Of a DNA stretch of 64,000 nucleotides, positions 56,148 through 64,000 are shown piece after piece (the first letter of the stretch is position 1; each line of letters begins with the position of its first letter). The stretch lies in contig CM043959.1 in assembly GCA_014529385.2 (NCBI GenBank), forward strand, positions 993,358-1,057,357. Reading direction: 5' to 3'. Position numbers and translations under genes: made by a program. This stretch comes from Adiantum capillus-veneris. Lineage: Eukaryota > Streptophyta > Polypodiopsida > Polypodiales > Pteridaceae. Below the pieces are notes generated by a model. It saw only the letters and a program-made list of their open reading frames with translations, was not told the origin of the DNA and made no database searches.

Positions 56148-57387
56148 TGTTACGCCTTAGGTGCATACATAGCATGAGGGGGCACAATACTCCGAACACA
56201 GGCTCTCAAGAGCCCAAGAGCAAACCAAGGCCGGGTCTATAGTGGCCGGCAACACCAGTAAAACCGAAGGTGATAAACAGTTTACGAGTGAGGGGTAACT
56301 CTCCTCGACTTGGTGGGCCAACACGGTTCTACAAAACAGAAAATAGGGGTTCGGAGCACCACGGCTCTCCCTTCCACTGGTGTACAAAATTGTGGGCTAG
56401 AGTCCCACTCCTGTGAGGGTACACTAACAGTATCAGCCCGTTGTGGGCACCTGCAATGGAGTGGCCTTGCGCCCGCTGTCAACAATCGAACCTGTACAAC
56501 TGCCTGGCGTACAACACGTAGCCCCCCACCTGGAGTGAAGAACTCGCGACCCAGATGACTACCCCGCAGAACCACTGCTACAATCCAGAGACGCAGCCCA
56601 GCAGGGTCTACTCCCGATGTTGCTCCTGTAATGGAAATACCGATGCACGCGGCCCCTGCAGGGTCAGCTCGCGGCCCTGATGTTCCACCTGTTCACGGCC
56701 CCCCACAATGGGAATGGCCAGCAGCCTGCACACGCAAGCAAGAGGCCTGTAGATAGAGGGGCGCGACCTTGCTGTCTGCTGCCCCGAGACCTGTAATCGC
56801 CAAGAAACCCTACGATAGGCTCAATGCGGGCGTCAATGATAATCGGGAACAGTCCCTGGCTGTTCCTCTGTCGCACTGTGAACAATAAGTCCCGTAGCCC
56901 CCTGGTATGGTAACTGCAGGCGGCCTGTTTCTGCTGTAACAGCGTAGCGCACGGCCCCCTTTGAGGGATAGCTCGTGGCCTGCACAGCTCACAGCTGCGC
57001 GCGAATAACCAGGGCCCCTCGGGCGGCCTGTAGCTCCCAGCGCACGCACCCGCAACGCTGAGGCTGGAAAACCTGCGTGCTCTGAGTTTCCTGAGCGAGC
57101 AGTTCCCTGTTGAGCGTCGAACCCGTAGGTCCATTCCTGCCCTGCATGCCCGTACCTGGTTAATCCCTTCATGATCTCGATTTCCCAGGCGCGTCAGTGG
57201 ACCATTCCCATGCTGTGCCTCGGGACTCATTTACTAGGCCTCTTCCCGCAAGGGAGCTTTCACACGCTAGAGGCCTCTCGTCGGCTAGGAACCCTCCAGG
57301 CCTCGGAACACCAAAGTGAGCTAGCATCGAGAGGCCGAGAAGTGGTGGAGGGTCGGGAAGTGTGCTCCAAAAAGGGGACCCATAACA
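56148..57387 (-). mobile_element. LTR-like block, family I (about 1,240 bp, GC-rich)
   Basis: In minus sense it starts TGTTATGGGTCCCC at 57387, just after a purine tract GGGGGAGGGGTGAG (57388-57402), and ends CGTAACA at 56148, giving a TGTTA/TAACA inversion. The inside is GC-rich with repeated GGCCCCTGCAGGG-like phrases. A 188-codon minus-strand frame (57230-56664) has no known motif and is probably chance. No second LTR is seen. Confidence 0.5.
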
Positions 57388-59395
57388 CTCACCCCTCCCC
57401 CAAAGAAGCTCGATGTCCTCATCGAGTGCACCGATATCATCCGAAAAGCAGTGAACCTGATCCTTAGAGCTTGGTGTATAGTGTCCCGCACCCCACGTAA
57501 GCATATACCTAGCATCCTCTCCTGCCATGACTTTCGTCCAAACTTGGCTGCAATAAGTGTACCGTTCATCCGCTGCCTCGCTGCCATGAGTCCAGTGACT
57601 CCATCATAGCCAACACCACCTCGTGAGCAGAAGTATGTGTATCATCACTCACAAGCCCTTCGAGCATCCACCATACCAAAACCATTAACACCGTTAGTGT
57701 GCCCATTTCACATAACGAGATACCCCTTGATTTGTTTCATCAGGGAGGTACCTCTTATCCGCAGTTGACCTCAGTTCCAGTTGCCTTTCCTTCCTCGATT
57801 GATCACCTCGATCATCCATGAGTATCCCCACATCAGACCGCCTACTAGCTGTCCTCTATTTAACCTCATTCCGGTTCAGCATCACCTGCTGCCTGGCTGT
57901 CCCTGCCAGTTGATACACACCAGTACATGTGACCAATTGTGGGCCCATCGACTCAGGTCTATCCTGCTCATCCCTTGTTCGACCAACGTGTTTTTTCTTA
58001 GGGGGAATTCCTCGACCATCCTTTACCTGTTTCGACATGCTGCCCCACTCATGCCCACATATCTCTCCACACATCTCAGGTCCTCGTTGGCTTCTCGTCT
58101 CAGCCCGAAAAATCCCCCTGGCGGTACATAGTTGACCCTCCCTTATCCCATCTCGCATCCTCTTGTACTTCACTCCATCGTGGGGGAATCCAACGTCCAT
58201 CCGAGATCTGCATTCGGATCATCCCCTACTGATCCATTAGGTGTAACCTACGTCTTCGTGCAATGCGTCTATTGAGACCCGAACACTCCTCTAATCCCGC
58301 TGGCTTCACCTTGCATCGACCAAGCGAGCTCCACTGTGCTGTTATCCCTGCACTTCCGCACATGCGGATCATTCCATAATCAAACACATCCCAACATTGG
58401 GTACCTTCGGCTGGGTCCCCTATGAGATCACTTTGCCCTTGGTCTTTGCCGCATAACCGTCCTCGAGGAGTTACCGTTCCAACCCCGAGACTTCCTTTAT
58501 TAGGCGTCAGTACAATTTCGCTTACACCCATCCTTAACGGGGCTGTCTCAGCCCCACCACTCGCCCGTCCGGTGGTTTCAGCCACCAGCACGGATCCACC
58601 AGCCCAAGAGCACTCACTCTGGCTATCTACCATGGGTATTTTAGTCGAGACTCGGAGAGGGGCTCTAGCCCCTTTACCATAACCAGCAATGTAGGTCTGC
58701 CACCACACATCTCAGCTTCATCCTTCAGCATGCTTCCCCAACACACCCGGTTCCAATGCGGTGGCACAAGGCTCCTCAGGCCTCCGGGCTCTATTCCCCA
58801 GAACCCACATAACCACACCTCTACACAGATCATTTCAATTGCCCATTGGCCAGAACGGTCTCCCCGAAGAGCTAACCCCAAGCTACTTATGTGTCCCTCC
58901 ACTAAGGACCAACTGTTGCTAGCTACATAAGTGCATTCCAACACTGGTTTCCGCACCAACTCCATCAAACGGATCTTCGCGAGATCCTGATTTTGGTAGG
59001 TTCCATCAAACTCAATATAAATATTTGATTGGCCACATCGCCAGATATACTCCGCTATCTCAATCCCATTTGTGACCACTCGCATTGATACCTTTCATAC
59101 CGCGTTTGCCAAACCCACATATATTCTATCTGGTCGTGCTTTACCTCAAACTGAACTCCCAACGTTTCCTGAAACGAGCATCTCCTGGCTCGACGGACAG
59201 CACCAAACGGCCCCCTTTCGTAATACATTGCCCGAAATGCCTCTTCGGGTATGTGTAGTCCCATTTCAACGACCATAAACTGGTTGATCCCCCCCATGGA
59301 GTACATCCCAATTTCGCAGTTCCCCCGCTGCTCCTTTATCGACTCTAGGGCTGAAGAGGGCTCAGACTCATGCTCAACCTCATGCTCCATTCGGA
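57388..59395 (-). other. Coding-like block right of LTR I, unidentified
   Basis: Minus-strand frames in several phases have protein-like composition: VEHESEPSSALESIKEQRGN near 59350, IYIEFDGTYQNQDLAKIRL near 59000, GEDARYMLTWGAGHYTP and DDIGALDEDIELLWGRGE near 57520-57400. The last lies right against the purine tract, as the end of a polyprotein would. No gag, RT, RNase H or integrase motif is readable, so this may be the 3' end of an unknown element or an extra frame. Not assigned. Confidence 0.35.
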
Positions 59396-60083
59396 AAAAT
59401 ATGAACCCTCTAGGGGCCCTTTGGGATTAAGGTTAATTAGAGGTCAGCCAATAGGAAGAGGGTGGTGGACACACTCTATACCCTCAAAAAAGTAGGGGGA
59501 CAAGGTAGCCTTACACCTCTTAATTGCCTCTTACCTAGTGAGAAGGTAAGGGAGGTGGCTAGGGGAAAGAAGGGGGGGGGGACCACTTTGACCTCTTTTC
59601 CCCCACTTTTTGGCCCGGATTTAAAAATACACTAAAAAAATTCAAATTTTCAAAAAAATTCAAATTTTAAGTTTTCCCTCCTTAAAAGGTCCCCAAACCT
59701 ATGTCATGGTCAAAAAAGTATTTTTGACCTTCAAAAGTTAAAAACGTGCACTAAAAAATCCAAAAAATTGATTTTTTAAAAAAACAAATCAAAACATCAT
59801 TTTCACCCTCCAAAGTCTTTCCAAACCTATTCTATAGCTAAAAAGTGTTTTTCTCTCTCTACAGACCCTTTTCCAAGCTCTCCATTGCTGCAATAACCAC
59901 ATGCACCCCCTATAGTCCATCATTATCTCTCTGCTAGCTTTCTCCCACCTTCATTGTAGCACCAAGCAAGCTCCTCCTCCATCTCTTCCCCTTGCCCACC
60001 ACATAGTTTCACACCAAGCTAGCTCCTCTCCCTTCTCTCCTTTCCATTACAACATGAAACAAGATTCTACTCCTACTTTCATT
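59396..60083. other. No gene recognised
   Basis: Unclassified, A/T-rich with homopolymer runs such as AAAATTCAAATTTT; flanks the CACTA III terminus. The three bases before the terminus (ATT, 60081-60083) are the candidate target duplication. Confidence 0.5.
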
Positions 60084-60114
60084 CACTACAAGAGGTTGTG
60101 TGCTCTTGTGACGC

Positions 60115-60362
60115 TGTTAGCGACGGAAATACACTGGGTTTTTATAACCCCCGGCGTTGCTAAAACCGTCGCTAATAGCGTCGCTACGAGAGCGTCGCTA
60201 TAACTGTCGCTATAACCGTCGCTATAAGCGTCGCTATATAGAGACGCTCATAGCGACGGTCATAGCGACGGTTATAGCGACGTTTACACAGAAGTCTATA
60301 GCGACGCTCATAGCGACGCTATAGAGCCATAAATAGCGACGGTTATAGCGACGCCCGAGAGA
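60115..60362 (-). repeat. CACTA III subterminal repeats
   Basis: About 18 copies of a 9-10 bp motif (TAGCGACGC, GTCGCTATA) in both orientations packed in 250 bases; the inner ones form GTCGCTATAACCGTCGCTAT-type runs and inverted arms. Likely binding sites of the second-gene protein by analogy with En/Spm TnpA. Confidence 0.9.
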
Positions 60363-60735
60363 ATTTTTTTTTTGGTGACAGCACATTGAATGCCCTGGCA
60401 CCCATCAACCATATTGTACTTGATTCACTTTTTTAAAAAAGTGCAAGGGTAGATAATAGACCCAAAATAGTCACCCAGAAGACGCATTGTTTGCAAAATT
60501 GACAAGCGTAAAATTGACAATTGTACACATCATAGGCAAAATGAATTGATTGGCAAATGTAATAATGACAATTGTACAACATCATAGGCATAAAGAATTG
60601 ATTGGCAAAATGAACTGCGGTGACAAATGTAATAATATACATGGTTCAAAAAGACGTATAAAATCCGTCTCATGATAAATAAGCTATGAGAAACCCTAAA
60701 CTAATGCTATCTAGCTACGGCTAAACTGACGTCGT

Positions 60736-62045
60736 CTAGTTAGACGTCTCATCGCGTCCAAGCGGCGTATCTGTCAGATTCTGCAAAAAAAGACAATAAG
60801 ACAGCTTTCAGTAAGTATAAACATATAATGACATTTATTAAACAATACAAAAAATAGAAAAGAGTAAACCCTAATACTAACCATGCCGCCGCGAGAACTG
60901 AGAATGTCCATCAGGGCGTTTAAGCCCTTCTTGCCTGCGTACTCGCGCTCGTACGGTGTGGGATCACGTCCTGTCATCGACCACTGTCAAAACATACAAA
61001 GAATTCATTATGTTAGAATTAAAAAACTCATAAACCCTAAACTATCGAACATAAAGAGCAATGCGAAAACACTTACAAAATCGGCCTGAAATGATGCCCA
61101 TCCACCGCTCCCCAAGTGGTGCGAGCTCCCTGCCTTTACTCGCGCTCTGGCTGCATCCTTTTGTTGCTTCCACTTGTCGGGATTCTCGCGCGCTGCTTTC
61201 TTCGCATTCTTCCAATCTTCTTTGGCCAGCCAATCTGGCCTGTTCCACCCATGCTTGATTGCTTTTTGCACTTCGGAACGCTTGTGTTTGCAGTATTCGC
61301 GCATTCGAATCTTCATCAGGTCTTCATTGAAGCGCTGATCTCGTGTTGGAACGGAAAACTCATCATGAAGTATGCTGATGACTCTGTTTTTTAAATCACT
61401 TGGTACTTCACTCCATTTGTTTAGTATGTAGTGTCTAAACAGCTGAGAGCAAAGACCACGCATGCGCGAGATCACCTTCTTGCCGTCATCATCCATGATG
61501 ATGCCGCCGCTGAAGTTGACGGAGTAAGGCAAGCCCTCTGGCCGGTGACGCGTGAACCTGGGTGTCCCGGCAGGGGTCTCTATCGGCGTGTCGATGGGGG
61601 TACGGACGTCAGGTGTCTCCACCGGCGTCTGGGCCCCGAAGCGAGGAGTGTCGAGTGGGGTGGCCCCTGGCGGAGTAGGTAGAGGTGTGTAGCTGCTAGG
61701 AACAGTCAGCCGTGCAAAAGGTGGCGTAGATGGCGATGCTGTGGCTGGTGTGGGGGCGGGCAAAGAAGGGGAGGGTAAAGAGCCTCGTCGAACACGAGGC
61801 GGTGTGGAGGCATCGGTGGCGGAATCCCCACAACAACTGCCACCGCCACCACTAGAGCGCCGGTGTCTAGACGAGTGTGAAGCTCGTCTCGTCGACGACA
61901 AAGCTTCGGAGCACGCCGAATGCTCCGAAATAGAGGGAGATGCGGATGGAGTAGGAACGCGCGATGATGCGCCAGAGCGATGACGCTCCACGTACCACTG
62001 TCTCTGCTGCGGTGACAAAGAAGAAAGAAACTCCTCATCATCCAT
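60736..62045 (-). CDS. CACTA second protein, Transposase_24-like (intact)
   Basis: Three exons: 62045-61077, 60983-60882 and 60780-60736 (969, 102 and 45 bases, all in phase), giving 371 residues. Introns have GTAAGT/CAG and GTTAGT/CAG ends. The start follows TTTAATGCAG and reads MDDEEFLSSLSPQQRQWYVE. Then a Ser/Arg-rich stretch with SSRHRRSSGGGGS, a TP-repeat region, a conserved middle (DDDGKKVISRMRGLCSQLF), and a Transposase_24-like end WLAKEDWKNAKKAARENPDK, SSHHLGSGG. Exon 2 carries GRDPTPYEREYAGKKGLNAL. Presumed to bind the subterminal TAGCGACG motifs. No lesion seen. Confidence 0.85.
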
Positions 62046-62317
62046 ACCTGCATTAAACACACGAATATTTAAACTTAATATTGAATGAATAGAGTAGACA
62101 ATGACGCAAAGACCATTAAATACAATGACGTAATGACGCATATAAATACAATGACGCAATGAATTGAGTGATAGAAGAGGCAAGTCGAAAACTCATAATT
62201 TTCAATCAAAAGATGTGAGCGCGAGTAGAAAAGAGCGTTATACACCATGGAAGGTTCTTAGAGAGCCAGAGCTTTTACAACACGGAGCAAAATTGTTCAA
62301 ATACAATATTTGTGGCT
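62046..62317. other. Spacer between the two CACTA III genes
   Basis: About 270 bases between the TNP2 stop and the start of the second gene; in minus sense it ends TTTAATGCAG directly before GTATG. That looks like a splice acceptor, so the second gene could have an upstream non-coding exon or arise by alternative splicing of one transcript, as in En/Spm. Confidence 0.5.
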
Positions 62318-64000
62318 TTAAGAGATCTCATCCTCGCATAACTCAGCATAACTTCCTATATCTATATAGAGCTCTCCGTTTAAACACATATCCTCTGTTT
62401 CATTTTGTAGCTCCTCTGCATGCACCCCATATAGAGTAGTAGCATCTTGATGCTCGTCTGGCACCACCGCAGCGGCTTCTGATTGAGCATCTTCTCTGAT
62501 CTCCTCCATTGATGCCGTTGTGATTGGCACATGGTAGCCTTCATACGTCCTTGCACTACGAGGGGCTACCTCTATGACGTACCACCAGTTTGATGTAGAC
62601 TTTGTAGGATGAAATATTACCTGCCAGAGCCACATAACTTACATGAGAGCTTTCAAGCACATAACTTGTAAAAGGGGGATGTTAACTATTTACATACTTA
62701 CTTGTTCACAATGCTCTGGTAGTACGAAAGTGTCTCTTAGGTCAGTCCATTTCTTAGTAGAATCCACCTCAAGAAAACCAGACTCTCCTCTACGCACAGT
62801 AGCGTTGCGACCCTCCATGATTATCTTGAACCATTGCACGTCGAACAAGTCGACAAAAAATCCTCTGTAATCGATCCTCAAAATCTCTTGCAGCGTGCCA
62901 AAGTAAGTGAGTTCCGCCACCATAGGACCTGCATCAGAGGAACGTCGTCGACTAGACTGTTCAAATTTTGCCATGATTCCACAATCTTGAGTAAAACGCT
63001 TTTTGTCGATTCGTTCCACCCTAAAATGTCGACTTTTACACCATGCTGCTGTGTATGACTTATACTACAACGAACAAAGATTATGAGTGGCCGTTCAAAC
63101 GTTTAGAAATAAAGTCACTAGCTAGTCGTACATTGCAAACTTACCTTGGTCGCGCAACCCCGAGAGTACTCCCACTCTTCCTCAGTCACTTCGTCACCGC
63201 ATTGTTGTGCGCTTTTCAATTGGTTGTGAAACCATCTTAAGCTCATGAAGGTTGGTAGGCTCTCCAGAACCGTCAGATAGTGCATCGGTGGTCGTCTTCC
63301 CCGTCTCCACTCGATTCGTGCCCTTTGTCGCTCTTGGTTTGCATCCTCATATTGTGAAATCCACTTTTGCATCACTGGATTGTGAAGCATGCAAAATCGG
63401 TTTATTTTAGCCTCTAGATCTTCCGTTATCTTCTTCTCAACACCGAGATTGCACATGACAATCCCAGATATGCGCTCATCATCTATGGTTCGCCATAGCG
63501 TGTCCCGGGCTTTATCAAATCCGTCTAGCCACTCTCCAATGTACACTACGGACTCTGATACCAACCAACCTTCTGCCATGCTACCCTCCGGACGTGCCTT
63601 TTGACGCACATATCCCTTAAGCGTTTTCATGAAACGTTCTAAGAAGAACATCCATCTGGAATGAACTGTGCCAGCTATTTCCACCTCATCAACTATGTGA
63701 ACAAGAAGATGCACCTGAATGGTTAGCATGGTAGTACGAAAATGTTTCTCAAACATGCACACAAGCTTCGCAGCATTTAGTTTGGCGAATGGTATGGAGT
63801 CTACGTTGATCTCCTTTTGTGAGATCCATTGCACCAGCTTTGCAAGTTTGTAGATTGTTTTACGGATGTCGAGAGACAAACATCCCTCAATGGCAACCGG
63901 TAAAATAAACTATAAAGTATGTGCAGCAATGATATTAAAGTCAACATTTTATGCAATGATATTAAAGTCCACTATGAACGTACCTGACACATTTTATGCC
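62318..64000 (-). CDS. TNP2-type CACTA transposase, C-terminal half (partial)
   Basis: Minus strand, cut by the window edge. Exons in phase: 64000-63984, 63909-63145, 63058-62702, 62620-62318; donors GTACGT, GTAAGT, GTAAGT and acceptors TATAG, ATAAG, GGCAG. DUF4218 near 63760-63560 (VHLLVHIVDEVEIAGTVHSR, RQKARPEGSMAEGWLVSES). DUF4216 near 62870-62560 (DVQWFKIIMEGRNATVRRGE, NWWYVIEVAPRSA). The acidic tail ends at 62318. No stop or frameshift in about 480 codons. The Transposase_21 catalytic domain is upstream, outside the window. Element II carries the same DUF4216 region without introns. Confidence 0.9.

Larger units (their letters stand above)
60084..64000 (-). mobile_element. CACTA (En/Spm) element III, 3' part
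   Basis: Minus-strand CACTA element running off the right edge. Terminus CACTACAAGAGGTTGTG at 60084, then subterminal repeats, then the second gene and TNP2. Same family as element I. No stop codon or broken splice site appears in the visible genes, so it may be a young, perhaps autonomous copy; its TNP2 catalytic region lies outside the window. Confidence 0.9.

Noticed and set aside
56664-57230. 188-codon minus-strand frame as a gene
   Set aside because: Lies inside an LTR-like GC-rich unit where long chance frames are expected; no motif.

Overview
This is nuclear DNA from a land plant with a repeat-rich, probably large genome. The basis is CACTA (En/Spm) transposons with TNP2 and Transposase_24-type proteins, Ty3/gypsy chromoviruses, Athila/Tat-like gypsy LTRs, Ty1/copia pieces, LTR primer sites matching plant initiator tRNA-Met, GT-AG introns, telo-box motifs (AAACCCTAA) and long GA/TA microsatellites. 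I cannot name the species; a non-angiosperm such as a fern is a weak guess. I see no host gene I can name and no rRNA, tRNA or CRISPR.

Layout. 1-2308: 3' end of a CACTA element (I, plus strand) with a decayed second gene. 2437-about 8605: second CACTA element (II, plus), 5' terminus present, both genes broken by few mutations, 3' end lost. 8605-15744: unidentified minus-strand reading frames, Athila/Tat-like LTR sequence (family J), a gypsy zinc-knuckle/protease/RT remnant fused to a copia gag-protease fragment, then a second J LTR. 15745-19051: minus-strand mosaic retroelement, with copia LTR, gag, protease and integrase joined in frame to a gypsy-type integrase tail, polypurine tract and J LTR. 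19052-27666: gypsy element B (plus) whose 3' LTR holds gypsy element A (minus) with intact 5-bp target duplications; the 5' LTR of B carries an A LTR piece at the same site. 27667-32250: gypsy remnants C and D (minus), C holding a solo A-type LTR. 32250-38000: a reading frame split by a 1.6-kb solo LTR (family E), then A, F and G fragments. 38000-41750: no recognisable genes. 41750-47853: chromovirus H (minus), its gag interrupted by chromovirus E (47854-54650, plus), the most complete retrotransposon here. 54650-60083: unidentified repeats and a GC-rich LTR-bounded block (family I). 60084-64000: 3' part of CACTA element III (minus), same family as I, whose visible genes look intact.

The genes do not form a pathway; the window is a nest of mobile elements. 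Relative ages can be read from the nesting: A is younger than B, E younger than H, the solo A-type LTR younger than C, and the solo E LTR younger than its target frame. CACTA III is the only element whose visible coding part has no lesion. The most unusual features are the two copia/gypsy chimeras, the B LTR pair sharing one nested insertion, telo-box clusters in one LTR family, and several coding-like blocks I could not identify.
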